Of a DNA stretch of 64,000 nt, positions 8,101-17,360 are shown piece by piece. The notes below the pieces were generated by a model. It did no database searches. It was not told where the DNA came from and saw only the letters and a program-made list of their open reading frames with translations. Every line of letters starts with the position of its first letter. The stretch's first letter is position 1. Source of the stretch: Methylococcus geothermalis (GTDB taxonomy: Bacteria > Pseudomonadota > Gammaproteobacteria > Methylococcales > Methylococcaceae); contig NZ_CP046565.1 in NCBI RefSeq assembly GCF_012769535.1, positions 808,434-872,433 on the forward strand. Direction: 5' to 3'. The position numbers and the translations under genes are program-made.

Positions 8101-8526
8101 TCAGGTGACCACGACCGGGATGGCCAGCTTGACCTTGCGTCCCAGTTGCATGTCCACCTTCTGGCGGGCCTTTTCGATGGTGAGGGGTTTGGTGAGCAGG
8201 GAGTTCGCCCCCTGCTTGAGGCAATCCTGTGCCAGGGGATCGGTGGCGGTGTCGGCGACCACGATGATCTTGATGTCCTCCAGCCGCGAACGGATTTCCT
8301 CCAGCACGCCGATGCCCCGGCTCCTGACCACGCCCAGCCCCAGCAGCAATACCGCGGGTTTCCAGTCCACGGCCTTGGCATAGGCCGCCTCCAGACTGTT
8401 CAGTTCATGGGTTTCGATTTCGTCGTGCAGCATGAATTGCAACGCGGCACGAGTGATCTCATCGTCGTCGACGACGAAGACACGCCTGTCGTCCACTGCT
8501 CTTTCGGTATCGACGCCTATCTGCAT
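8101..8526 (-). CDS. degenerate response-regulator receiver protein (phospho-acceptor Asp replaced)
   Basis: A 141-residue stand-alone CheY-like domain. The acidic pocket (VVDDDEITR) and the conserved lysine (TKPL near residue 115) are present. The phospho-acceptor position, normally LLD at the end of strand 3, reads LLGLGVV with a GGG glycine codon. It therefore cannot be phosphorylated in the ordinary way and may be an Asp-less receiver acting through protein contacts. No output domain is attached. First gene of the operon facing nifH, with a sigma-54 promoter at 8646-8661. The nitrogen-fixation link is positional. Confidence 0.8.
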   Translation of the reverse strand: MQIGVDTERAVDDRRVFVVDDDEITRAALQFMLHDEIETHELNSLEAAYAKAVDWKPAVLLLGLGVVRSRGIGVLEEIRSRLEDIKIIVVADTATDPLAQDCLKQGANSLLTKPLTIEKARQKVDMQLGRKVKLAIPVVVT

Positions 8527-8645
8527 GGGCTTCTCCTATGGGGGTTTTCCGGTCCGGTTGAATCGGTTGCGCCTCGAGGTTCCATGGAAACTCCACCGGA
8601 GCCGTCGACGCCCCGATGGAGTATGGAGACCTTCATGCAGAAACT

Positions 8646-8661
8646 AGCAATGGGTGTGCCG
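8646..8661 (-). promoter_or_regulatory. sigma-54 (-24/-12) promoter of the leftward operon
   Basis: Read on the minus strand: CGGCAC-N5-TTGCT, matching the RpoN consensus TGGCAC-N5-TTGCW at all but the first position, with the invariant GG and GC at the correct 10-base separation. It lies 120 bp ahead of the receiver gene. Confidence 0.75.
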
Positions 8662-8751
8662 TTCTTTATGCGGTTTGTGAGGCTCAGGGAGCCGCCCTTT
8701 CTTTCAAGGGCTTGAGGATGTTGACGGAAGCCGGGAAAGGGAATCGCCGCT

Positions 8752-8796
8752 TGTGTCGTTCCCTACAAACAGTGAGGTTTTGTAGTGTTGCGAACA
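8752..8796. promoter_or_regulatory. two NifA upstream activator sequences shared by diverging promoters
   Basis: Two exact TGT-N10-ACA sites at 8752-8767 and 8781-8796. They lie 81-125 bp upstream of the nifH -24 element and about 90-135 bp upstream of the leftward -24 element, the usual NifA enhancer range for both. The motif is palindromic, so it can serve either side. The rest of the 526-bp gap between 8526 and 9053 shows no credible gene. Confidence 0.85.
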
Positions 8797-8876
8797 TGCC
8801 GGCAAGAAGCCCAGGACCCTCGTTTATGGGGAATGTCTATAAGGATTTCAGTTGGTTATGTGGCTGGACAAGGATG

Positions 8877-8892
8877 TGGCACACCGGTTGCA
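8877..8892 (+). promoter_or_regulatory. sigma-54 (-24/-12) promoter of nifHDK
   Basis: An exact consensus match, TGGCAC-N5-TTGCA, lies 160 bp upstream of the nifH ATG and downstream of paired NifA enhancers. The long leader (about 150 nt) has room for an IHF site upstream and for leader structure. Confidence 0.92.
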
Positions 8893-9034
8893 TCGGAGAT
8901 AGGCGTGCAGTGTTCACCGCCGCAAGAGTGGTGGCGACAAGAATAACAAGAAGAAAGCGCCATGCTCCGCGGCGGGTCGGAAGTTCCTACATCGGCGGAA
9001 TGCTGCTGGCCATGAAGCATCGATCATCCCATGA

Positions 9035-9934
<900 letters not shown>

Positions 9935-9949
9935 GGAGATTGGCGGCAC

Positions 9950-9981
9950 GGCGGTGTGCGGGCCTGGCCCGGCACACCGCC
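9950..9981 (+). other. strong intergenic hairpin between nifH and nifD
   Basis: Arms of 15-16 bases (9950-9964 and 9966-9981, one bulged G) form an almost perfect GC-rich stem starting 15 bases after the nifH stop. No long T-run follows. Partial termination or 3'-end protection here would leave more nifH than nifDK message, which fits the excess Fe protein diazotrophs need. That role is inferred. Confidence 0.7.
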
Positions 9982-10027
9982 TCTTGGCCTTCCAGTCGTT
10001 TTTCACCAACTCAATCAGGAGCTTAAA

Positions 10028-11488
10028 ATGAGCCTCACAGTTGAGCAAGTCAAACAGAGAAACAAGGACCTCATCAAAGAGGTGCTTGAGGTTTATCCCG
10101 ACAAGACGGCCAAGCGCCGTGCCAAGCACCTTGGCACCTTCGAAGAAGGCAAGCCTGACTGCGGGGTCAAATCCAACATCAAGTCGATTCCCGGCGTGAT
10201 GACCATCCGCGGCTGCGCTTACGCAGGTTCCAAGGGCGTGGTCTGGGGTCCCATCAAGGACATGATCCACATCAGCCACGGTCCGGTCGGCTGCGGCCAG
10301 TATTCCTGGGCGTCGCGCCGCAACTATTACATCGGCACCACCGGCATCGACACCTTCGTCACGATGCAGTTCACCTCCGACTTCCAGGAGAAGGACATCG
10401 TCTTCGGCGGTGACAAGAAGCTGGAGAAGATCATCGATGAAATCGAGGAGCTGTTCCCGCTGAACCACGGCATCACCGTCCAGTCCGAGTGCCCGATCGG
10501 CCTCATCGGCGACGACATCGAAGCCGTGTCCAAGAAGAAGTCGAAGGAATACGCAGGCAAGACCATCGTTCCCGTCCGTTGCGAAGGCTTCCGCGGCGTC
10601 TCGCAGTCGCTGGGTCATCACATCGCCAACGACTCGGTGCGCGACTGGGTGTTCGACAAGGCCGGCGACAAGCATCCCGAGTTCCAGTCCACGCCGTACG
10701 ACGTCGCCATCATCGGCGACTACAACATCGGCGGCGATGCATGGTCTTCCCGCATCCTGCTGGAGGAAATGGGGTTGCGCGTGATCGCCCAGTGGTCCGG
10801 CGACGGCACCCTGGCCGAGCTGGAGAACACTCCGAAGGCCAAGCTGAACGTGCTGCACTGCTACCGTTCGATGAACTACATCTCGCGCCACCTGGAAGAG
10901 AAGTACGGCGTGCCTTGGGTGGAGTACAACTTCTTCGGCCCCACCAAGATCGCCGAATCGCTGCGCAAGATCGCCAGCTTCTTCGACGACACGATCAAGG
11001 AAGGCGCCGAGCGCGTCATCGCCAAGTATCAGCCCCTGATGCAGGCCGTGATCGACAAGTACCGTCCGCGCCTGGAAGGCAAGAAGGTCATGCTGTTCGT
11101 GGGGGGCTTGCGTCCGCGTCACGTGATCGGCGCCTATGAGGACCTGGGCATGGAAATCGTCGGTACCGGCTACGAGTTCGGCCACAACGACGACTACCAG
11201 CGCACCACGCACTACGTCAAGGACGGCACGCTGATCTACGACGACGTCACCGGTTTCGAATTCGAGAAATTCGTCGAAGCGATCCAGCCGGACCTGGTGG
11301 GCTCGGGCATCAAGGAAAAGTACGTGTTCCAGAAGATGGGCGTGCCGTTCCGCCAGATGCACTCCTGGGACTATTCCGGCCCTTACCACGGTTATGACGG
11401 CTTCGCCATTTTCGCCAGGGACATGGATATGGCCATCAACAACCCGGTTTGGGGGATGACCAAGGCCCCGTGGAAGAGCGCTGCCTAA
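10028..11488 (+). CDS. nifD: nitrogenase MoFe protein alpha chain
   Basis: A 486-residue alpha subunit of the MoFe protein. The P-cluster cysteines are visible in [19 protein letters not shown] and [12 protein letters not shown]. The FeMo-co ligands are the cysteine in [10 protein letters not shown] and the histidine in [10 protein letters not shown]. The ATG at 10028 is preferred because CAGGAG precedes it and the N-terminus (MSLTVEQVK) matches the family; an upstream in-frame start would run back through the hairpin. It lies 93 bp after nifH in the same operon. Confidence 0.97.
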   Translation: MSLTVEQVKQRNKDLIKEVLEVYPDKTAKRRAKHLGTFEEGKPDCGVKSNIKSIPGVMTIRGCAYAGSKGVVWGPIKDMIHISHGPVGCGQYSWASRRNYYIGTTGIDTFVTMQFTSDFQEKDIVFGGDKKLEKIIDEIEELFPLNHGITVQSECPIGLIGDDIEAVSKKKSKEYAGKTIVPVRCEGFRGVSQSLGHHIANDSVRDWVFDKAGDKHPEFQSTPYDVAIIGDYNIGGDAWSSRILLEEMGLRVIAQWSGDGTLAELENTPKAKLNVLHCYRSMNYISRHLEEKYGVPWVEYNFFGPTKIAESLRKIASFFDDTIKEGAERVIAKYQPLMQAVIDKYRPRLEGKKVMLFVGGLRPRHVIGAYEDLGMEIVGTGYEFGHNDDYQRTTHYVKDGTLIYDDVTGFEFEKFVEAIQPDLVGSGIKEKYVFQKMGVPFRQMHSWDYSGPYHGYDGFAIFARDMDMAINNPVWGMTKAPWKSAA

Positions 11489-11509
11489 ACCGCAGCCGGA
11501 AAGAGGTCA

Positions 11510-11572
11510 GTAGGGTGCGCCTGGCGCACCGTGTCAGAGGCTCCAAAGGTGCGCTCGTCGGGCGCACCCTAC
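11510..11572. repeat. REP-like double hairpin between nifD and nifK
   Basis: A 12-bp perfect inverted repeat, GTAGGGTGCGCC (11510-11521) against GGCGCACCCTAC (11561-11572), encloses a second pair. Each half also folds alone: GGTGCGC-CTG-GCGCACC at 11514-11530, and GGTGCGC/GCGCACC at 11549-11568. The GTAGGGTGCGC...GCGCACCCTAC design resembles dispersed REP/BIME-like repeats. It fills most of the 110-bp nifD-nifK gap and could stabilise the nifHD part of the message or attenuate nifK. Confidence 0.75.
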
Positions 11573-11598
11573 CAACCGACGTTTTTAGGAGTTAAGCC

Positions 11599-13158
11599 AT
11601 GAGTCAGAATGCAGAAAAGGTTCTCGATCATTTCAACCTGTTCCGCGAACCGGAATACATCAATCTGTTCGAGAGCAAGAGAAAAGAGTTTGAATTCATG
11701 CCCCCCGACGCCCAGGTCGAGGAGGTTCGCGAGTGGGCCAAGACCGAGGAATACAAGGAAAAGAACTTCGCCCGTGAAGCTCTGGTGGTCAATCCCGCCA
11801 AGGCTTGCCAGCCGCTGGGCGCCGTCTTCGCGGCCGTCGGTTTCGAAGGCACCATTCCCTTCGTCCATGGCTCGCAGGGTTGCGTGGCTTACTACCGCTC
11901 GCACTTCAGCCGCCACTTCAAGGAGCCGACTTCCTGCGTGTCTTCGTCCATGACCGAAGACGCGGCGGTGTTCGGCGGCCTGAACAACATGATCGACGGC
12001 CTGGCCAACACCTACAACATGTACAAGCCGAAGATGATCGCGGTCTCCACCACCTGCATGGCGGAGGTGATCGGCGACGACCTCAACGCCTTCATCAAGA
12101 CGGCCAAGGAAAAGGGCTCCATCCCGGCGGAATACGATGTGCCTTTCGCTCACACCCCGGCCTTCGTCGGCAGCCACATCACCGGCTACGACAATGTCAT
12201 GAAGGGTATCCTCCAGCACTTCTGGGACGGCAAGGCCGGCACCGTCGAACCGCTGGTGCGCCAGCCGAACGAGTCGATCAACTTCCTCGGCGGTTTCGAT
12301 GGCTACACCGTGGGCAACCTGCGCGAAATCAAGCGCATCTTCGGCCTGTTCGGCATCGATTACACCATCATCGGCGACAACAGCGATGTGTGGGATACCC
12401 CGACCGACGGCGAGTTCCGCATGTACGACGGCGGCACCACCCTGGAGCAGGCGGCCAACTCGCTGCATGCCAAGGCCACCATCTCCATGCAGGAATTCTG
12501 CACGGAGAAGACGCTGTCGTTCATCGCCGAGCATGGCCAGGAAGTGGTCGCTCTCAATCACCCGATCGGGGTGAAGGGCACCGACAAGTTCCTGATGGAA
12601 ATCTCGCGCCTGACCGGCAAGCCGATCCCGGCCGAGCTGGAGAAGGAGCGCGGCCGCCTGGTCGACGCCATCGCCGACTCCACCGCCCATATCCACGGCC
12701 AGAAATTCGCCATCTATGGCGATCCCGACTTGTGCTACGGCCTGGCGGAATTCCTGCTGGAACTGGGCGCGGAACCGACCCACGTGCTGGCCACCAACGG
12801 CGGCAAGGCATGGGAGACGAAGATGCAGGCCTTGTTCGATTCCTCGCCATTCGGGAAGAACTGCAAGGTCTATCCGGGCAAGGATCTTTGGCACATGCGC
12901 TCGCTCCTGTTCACCGATCCGGTCGACTTCCTGATCGGCAACACTTACGGCAAGTACCTGGAGCGCGACACCGGCACCCCGCTGATCCGCATCGGCTTCC
13001 CGATCTTCGACCGGCACCACAAGCACCGCTACCCGGTGTGGGGCTATCAGGGCGGTCTGAATGTCCTGGTCTGGATCCTCGATCGCATGTTCGAAGCGAT
13101 CGATGCCAACACCAACATTCCCGCCAAAACCGACTACAGCTTCGACATCATTCGCTGA
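11599..13158 (+). CDS. nifK: nitrogenase MoFe protein beta chain
   Basis: A 519-residue beta subunit pairing with NifD in an alpha2-beta2 tetramer. It contributes the other P-cluster ligands, seen as cysteines in [19 protein letters not shown] and PTSCVSSSM. The long N-terminal extension (about 50 residues before the first ligand) is the usual NifK type. TTAGGAG sits just before the ATG. Separated from nifD by a REP-like hairpin. Confidence 0.97.
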   Translation: MSQNAEKVLDHFNLFREPEYINLFESKRKEFEFMPPDAQVEEVREWAKTEEYKEKNFAREALVVNPAKACQPLGAVFAAVGFEGTIPFVHGSQGCVAYYRSHFSRHFKEPTSCVSSSMTEDAAVFGGLNNMIDGLANTYNMYKPKMIAVSTTCMAEVIGDDLNAFIKTAKEKGSIPAEYDVPFAHTPAFVGSHITGYDNVMKGILQHFWDGKAGTVEPLVRQPNESINFLGGFDGYTVGNLREIKRIFGLFGIDYTIIGDNSDVWDTPTDGEFRMYDGGTTLEQAANSLHAKATISMQEFCTEKTLSFIAEHGQEVVALNHPIGVKGTDKFLMEISRLTGKPIPAELEKERGRLVDAIADSTAHIHGQKFAIYGDPDLCYGLAEFLLELGAEPTHVLATNGGKAWETKMQALFDSSPFGKNCKVYPGKDLWHMRSLLFTDPVDFLIGNTYGKYLERDTGTPLIRIGFPIFDRHHKHRYPVWGYQGGLNVLVWILDRMFEAIDANTNIPAKTDYSFDIIR

Positions 13159-13174
13159 TTCGCGGCACGTAGGT

Positions 13175-13229
13175 CTTTTCCTCCTGTCCGCGCTGGTGCC
13201 CCCTTCATCAGCGCGGCAGGCCGGAAAAG
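13175..13229 (+). other. long imperfect hairpin after nifK
   Basis: Nested arms CTTTTCC, CCTG and CCGCGCTG (13175-13195) pair with CAGCGCGG, CAGG and GGAAAAG (13209-13229) around a 13-base loop. No clear T-run follows, so it is a candidate leaky terminator or 3' stabiliser between nifHDK and the Shethna II gene. I see no clear sigma-54 promoter for the latter in the 249-bp gap. Confidence 0.55.
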
Positions 13230-13407
13230 GTTGGTTAGGAGCCATTGCCCTGTCCTGGGTTCATGCGCAGGACAAGGCAATGGCTGCGGCGTGTCAACGC
13301 AATTACGTCACTAAATGTATGGTTATTTTCGATACACTGGTTCACGAGCGCCGTCTCGAGGGCGGTGGCTCGGTTTCCCTTCAAACTGGTCAATCAAGGA
13401 CAACACC

Positions 13408-13776
13408 ATGGCTAACGTGACATTTTCCTCCCCGCTGCTGCCGAAAGACGTCACCGTGTACGCGGTGGCCGGCGACACCGACACGCTCCTGAAGGTGGCG
13501 CAGAAGAACAAGATTCCGCTGCCCTTCGAGTGTGAGGACGGGAGCTGCGGCTCCTGCGTGATAGAAGTGCTGTCGCTGTCCGACAAGCCCTTCATGGCGC
13601 AGGATCTCACCGAAAAGGAGCGCGCCACCCTGGTGGCGGCCGGCAAGCTCTCCAAGGCGGATATCGAAGAAGCAGTGGTCAACGACAAGCCGCCGCGCTA
13701 TCGCCTGGCCTGCCAGTACATCGTTCGCGACGAGGACGTCCTGGTCAGATTCAGCGGCGAGCCCGGCGTCGTCTGA
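13408..13776 (+). CDS. fesII: Shethna protein II-type [2Fe-2S] ferredoxin (nitrogenase protection)
   Basis: A 122-residue plant-type [2Fe-2S] protein. The start MANVTFSSPLLPKDV, the loop CEDGSCGSC, the RLACQ segment for the fourth cysteine and the end GEPG closely resemble Azotobacter FeSII, also 122 residues as I recall it. FeSII binds oxidised NifH and NifDK into an inactive, oxygen-tolerant complex (conformational protection). In Azotobacter it is not inside nifHDK, whereas here it follows nifK directly. For an aerobic methanotroph fixing N2 while using O2 for methane oxidation, such a shield makes sense. The ATG at 13408 fits the family length. Confidence 0.87.
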   Translation: MANVTFSSPLLPKDVTVYAVAGDTDTLLKVAQKNKIPLPFECEDGSCGSCVIEVLSLSDKPFMAQDLTEKERATLVAAGKLSKADIEEAVVNDKPPRYRLACQYIVRDEDVLVRFSGEPGVV

Positions 13777-13798
13777 GGACCCAAGGTCATTCGGAACT

Positions 13799-13825
13799 CA
13801 CGCCGGTGGTTTTCCCGCCGGCGTG
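13799..13825 (+). terminator. candidate terminator after the Shethna II gene
   Basis: A perfect 8-bp stem CACGCCGG/CCGGCGTG with an 11-base loop, 22 bases after the stop codon. Only TT follows, so termination may be partial. Downstream, nifE has its own promoter. Confidence 0.55.
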
Positions 13826-14101
13826 TTCAGTGTCTGAGCCGAGGCCCGCGGACGGTTTCGGACAAGACCGTTTCTCCAGGGTAAAAAAAAACCTTGGTTG
13901 CCCAGCCACCATGGGTTTCCTTTCTTTGAGCGGGGGAACGTGACCCGACATTCCCCGCCCGCGCTTGGCCTCTCCCCGCGTTTTCCTGATGTACTTCCCC
14001 CGAGCAGCAGGCATCGAATCCGCCCGTTTAGGCTTTTCCTTGTCTCCCAGCGCATGCCGCGACGGCCTCCGGCGCTTCAATGGAATTTGGGCTCCTTGAG
14101 T

Positions 14102-14147
14102 TGTGCGTTTTCTTACATTGCCCGATCGGTTTGTTCATAAGGCAACA
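14102..14147. promoter_or_regulatory. paired NifA upstream activator sequences for nifE
   Basis: Exact TGT-N10-ACA sites at 14102-14117 and 14132-14147, 30 bp apart (29 bp for the nifH pair) and 56-101 bp before the nifE -24 element. The 475-bp gap between the Shethna II gene and nifE otherwise contains a short A-tract hairpin near 13885 and no credible gene. Confidence 0.82.
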
Positions 14148-14202
14148 GCGACAGTCGCGGCCGAGGTTCGGAAATAAACACCAAATCAATCGGATGCGAT
14201 TG

Positions 14203-14218
14203 TGGCACGTCCTCTGCA
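14203..14218 (+). promoter_or_regulatory. sigma-54 promoter of the nifEN operon
   Basis: TGGCAC-N5-CTGCA matches the RpoN consensus except for one base of the -12 element. GG and GC are correctly spaced. It lies 33 bp before the nifE start codon, so the leader is short. Confidence 0.85.
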
Positions 14219-14251
14219 TGACCGGGATATGCATAGTCGCGGAGGTTGGGT

Positions 14252-15934
14252 ATGAGCAGCTTATCGAGCAAGATTCAGGACGTTTTCAACGAGCCCGGTT
14301 GCGGCAAGAATCAGGGCAAGTCCGAGAAGGAGCGCAAGAAGGGCTGTACCAAGCAACTCCAGCCGGGGGGTGCGGCCGGCGGTTGCGCCTTCGACGGCGC
14401 CAAGATCGCGCTGCAGCCGATCACCGACGTGGCCCATCTGGTGCACGGCCCCATCGCCTGCGAGGGCAACTCCTGGGACAACCGCGGCTCCAAATCGTCC
14501 GGCTCCAACCTGTGGCGCACCGGCTTCACCACCGATATCAACGAAACCGACGTGGTGTTCGGCGGCGAGAAGCGGCTGTACAAGTCGGTGAAGGAAATCA
14601 TCGAAAAATACGATCCGCCCGCGGTCTTCGTCTACCAGACCTGCGTGCCGGCGATGATCGGCGACGACATCGACGCGGTCTGCAAGGCGGCGTCGAAAAA
14701 ATTCGGCAAGCCGGTGATTCCGGTCAATTCGCCCGGTTTCGTGGGCCCCAAGAATCTCGGCAACAAGCTGGCCGGCGAGGCCATCCTCGACCACGTCATC
14801 GGCACCGAGGAGCCCGAATACACCACGCCCTACGACATCAACATCATCGGCGAATACAACCTGTCGGGGGAGTTGTGGCAGGTCAAGCCGCTGCTGGATG
14901 AGTTGGGCATCCGTATCCTGTGCTGCATCTCGGGCGACGCCAAATACCACGACGTGGCCTGTTCGCATCGCGCCAAGGCGGCGATGATGGTGTGCTCCAA
15001 GTCCATGATCAACATCGCCCGCAAGATGGAGGAGCGCTACGGCATTCCCTTCTTCGAAGGCTCGTTCTACGGCATCGAGGATACCAGCGAGGCCTTGCGG
15101 GAAATCTCCCGGCTCCTGATCGAGCGCGGCGCGCCGGCCGAACTGATGGAGCGTACCGAGGCCTTGATCGCCCGCGAAGAGGCGCGCGCCTGGGCCGGCA
15201 TCGAACCCTACAAGCAGCGCCTGGCGGGCAAGAAGGTGCTGCTGATCACCGGCGGCGTGAAGTCCTGGTCGGTGGTCGCCGCGCTGCAGGAGGCGGGGCT
15301 CGAAGTGGTCGGCACCAGCGTCAAGAAATCGACCAAGGAGGACAAGGATCGCATCAAGGAACTCATGGGCGAGGACGCGCACATGATCGACGACATGAGC
15401 CCGCGGGAAATGTACAAGATGCTGAAGGAAGCCAAGGCGGACATCATGCTGTCCGGCGGGCGCTCCCAATTCGTGGCGCTCAAGGCCAAGATGCCCTGGC
15501 TGGACATCAACCAGGAACGCCATCATGCCTACATGGGCTATGTCGGCATGGTCGAACTGGTCAAGGAAATCGACAAGGCCCTGTCCAATCCCGTGTGGGA
15601 GCAGGTGAGGAAGCGCGCGCCCTGGGAGGAAACCACCTGGGAAGAGCGGGCCGATGCGGCCATCGCCGCCGAAGCCGCCGCCCTGGCCGCCGATCCGGCG
15701 CTGGCCAAGGCGCAGCGCCGCTCCGCCCGCATCTGCAAGTGCAAGGCGGTGGATCGCGGCACCATCGAGGATGCCATCCTCGAACACGGACTGGACAGCG
15801 TCGAGGCGGTCACCGAGCGCACCCATGCCGGCAGCGGCTGTACCGGTTGCACCGGAACGATCGCCGGCATCCTCGACAGCATCGAAGACTGGCGCCCGGG
15901 CTCGGTCGACGAACCGGCCAAGCAGGCGGCTTGA
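14252..15934 (+). CDS. nifE: FeMo-cofactor scaffold protein NifE with C-terminal [2Fe-2S] domain
   Basis: A 560-residue NifD paralogue that with NifN forms the scaffold on which the NifB-cofactor is matured. Core motifs include GGCAFDGAKIAL, HGPIACEGNSWDNRG and QTCVPAMIGDDIDAV. The core accounts for roughly 480 residues. A tail follows, CKCKAVDRGTIEDAILEHG...GSGCTGCTG, with the CxC...CxxC pattern of BFD-like [2Fe-2S] domains (bacterioferritin-associated ferredoxin, central NifU domain). GGAGG is 6 bases before the ATG at 14252. First gene of nifEN-nifX. Confidence 0.95.
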   Translation: MSSLSSKIQDVFNEPGCGKNQGKSEKERKKGCTKQLQPGGAAGGCAFDGAKIALQPITDVAHLVHGPIACEGNSWDNRGSKSSGSNLWRTGFTTDINETDVVFGGEKRLYKSVKEIIEKYDPPAVFVYQTCVPAMIGDDIDAVCKAASKKFGKPVIPVNSPGFVGPKNLGNKLAGEAILDHVIGTEEPEYTTPYDINIIGEYNLSGELWQVKPLLDELGIRILCCISGDAKYHDVACSHRAKAAMMVCSKSMINIARKMEERYGIPFFEGSFYGIEDTSEALREISRLLIERGAPAELMERTEALIAREEARAWAGIEPYKQRLAGKKVLLITGGVKSWSVVAALQEAGLEVVGTSVKKSTKEDKDRIKELMGEDAHMIDDMSPREMYKMLKEAKADIMLSGGRSQFVALKAKMPWLDINQERHHAYMGYVGMVELVKEIDKALSNPVWEQVRKRAPWEETTWEERADAAIAAEAAALAADPALAKAQRRSARICKCKAVDRGTIEDAILEHGLDSVEAVTERTHAGSGCTGCTGTIAGILDSIEDWRPGSVDEPAKQAA

Positions 15935-15943
15935 GGCGGTTCC

Positions 15944-17317
15944 ATGGCTAAAGTCACCCATTCGCAAAAGGCTTGCACGGTCAACCCGCTGAAGATGAGC
16001 CAGCCGATCGGCAGCGCGCTGGCCTTCATGGGCATCAAGAACTGCATGCCGCTGTTCCACGGCTCCCAGGGCTGCACCTCGTTCGGTCTGGTGCTGTTCG
16101 TGCGGCATTTCAAGGAGGCCATACCGCTGCAGACCACCGCCATGAGCGAGGTCGCCACCGTGCTGGGCGGGCTGGAGAACGTGGAGCAGGCGATCGTCAC
16201 CATCGCCAACCGGCAGAAGCCTTCGATCATCGGCATCTCCTCCACCGGGGTGACCGAGACCAAGGGCGACGATGTCGACGGCTACCTCAAGCTGATCCGC
16301 GAAAAGCATCCCGAGCTGGATCACATCGCCCTGGTCTACGTCTCGACTCCGGATTTCAAGGACGCGTTCCAGGACGGCTGGGCCAAGACCGTGACGCGGA
16401 TGATCGAGCAACTGGTCGATCCGGTGCCGGCGGACGCGGCGCGCGATCCGGCCAAGGTCAACCTGTTGCCGGGCGCCCACGTCACGCCGGGCGATCTGGA
16501 CGAGCTGCGCGACCTGATCGAGGCCTTCGGCCTGGAGCCGGTGATCCTGCCCGATCTTTCGGGTTCGCTGGATGGCCACGTGCCCGACGATTTCACCCCG
16601 ACCACCATCGGCGGGATCGGATTGGAAGAAATCGCCGCCATGGGGCGCGCGCAGCACACCATCGCAGTGGGCGAGCAGATGCGGCCGGCGGCCGAGGCGA
16701 TGGAGAAGAAGACCGGCATCCCGTACACCCTGTTCGACCGGCTCACGGGGCTGGAAGTCAACGACGATTTCATCGCCCTGCTGGCGGGTTTGAGCGGCCG
16801 GCCGGTGCCGAACAAGATCAAGCGCCAGCGCAGCCAGTTGGTGGACGCCATGCTCGACGGGCATTTCCATTTCGGCGGCAAGCGCGTCGCCATCGGCGCC
16901 GAGCCGGATCTCTTGTGGACGCTGAGCAGCTGGTTCCGCGAACTCGGCGCCGAGGTCGCCGCGGCGGTGACCACCACCGAATCGCCGCTGCTGGAGCGCA
17001 TCGCCACGGCGGAAGTGCTGATCGGCGACCTGGAAGACCTGGAAAAGCGCGCCGCCGACTGCGATCTGCTGGTGACGCATTCCCACGGCCGGCAGGCGGC
17101 GGAACGGCTGGCGATCCCGTTCTACCGCATCGGCATCCCGATGTTCGACCGGCTGGGCGCGGCGCACCAGACCATCGTCGGCTATCGGGGCACCCGCAAT
17201 CTCATCTTCGAGATCGGCAACATGTTCATCGCCAGCGGCCACGAGCCTAACCCTGAGACTTGGTCTCTACCGGAGGAAACGGGACATGTTGGCGAGAAGG
17301 CGCTTGCGGCTCATTAA
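15944..17317 (+). CDS. nifN: FeMo-cofactor scaffold protein NifN
   Basis: A 457-residue NifK paralogue, partner of NifE. Cysteines in QKACTVNPLK, IKNCMPLF and SQGCTSFG correspond to cluster-binding positions, and ISSTGVTETKGDD and the C-terminal YRGTRNLIFEIGN are typical. It starts 9 bases after nifE. Its end comes 43 bases before nifX, within one operon. Confidence 0.95.
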   Translation: MAKVTHSQKACTVNPLKMSQPIGSALAFMGIKNCMPLFHGSQGCTSFGLVLFVRHFKEAIPLQTTAMSEVATVLGGLENVEQAIVTIANRQKPSIIGISSTGVTETKGDDVDGYLKLIREKHPELDHIALVYVSTPDFKDAFQDGWAKTVTRMIEQLVDPVPADAARDPAKVNLLPGAHVTPGDLDELRDLIEAFGLEPVILPDLSGSLDGHVPDDFTPTTIGGIGLEEIAAMGRAQHTIAVGEQMRPAAEAMEKKTGIPYTLFDRLTGLEVNDDFIALLAGLSGRPVPNKIKRQRSQLVDAMLDGHFHFGGKRVAIGAEPDLLWTLSSWFRELGAEVAAAVTTTESPLLERIATAEVLIGDLEDLEKRAADCDLLVTHSHGRQAAERLAIPFYRIGIPMFDRLGAAHQTIVGYRGTRNLIFEIGNMFIASGHEPNPETWSLPEETGHVGEKALAAH

Positions 17318-17360
17318 GCCCCAAGAGGTATCGGACGAATCGTTTAATCGCGGAGGAAGC

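Noticed and set aside
13292-13307. TGT-N10-ACG near-match to a NifA site upstream of the Shethna II gene
   Set aside because: One base off the consensus and no -24/-12 promoter could be found between it and the gene.
13787-14080. Short minus-strand frame between the Shethna II gene and nifE
   Set aside because: Basic low-complexity product spanning a hairpin and an A-tract; no ribosome site and no family; the region holds the nifE control sites.
14261-17242. A 993-residue open frame on the minus strand opposite nifE and nifN
   Set aside because: It is a shadow of GC-rich coding sequence; the plus strand has the clear NifE and NifN motifs, and the antisense product has low-complexity composition with no recognisable domain.
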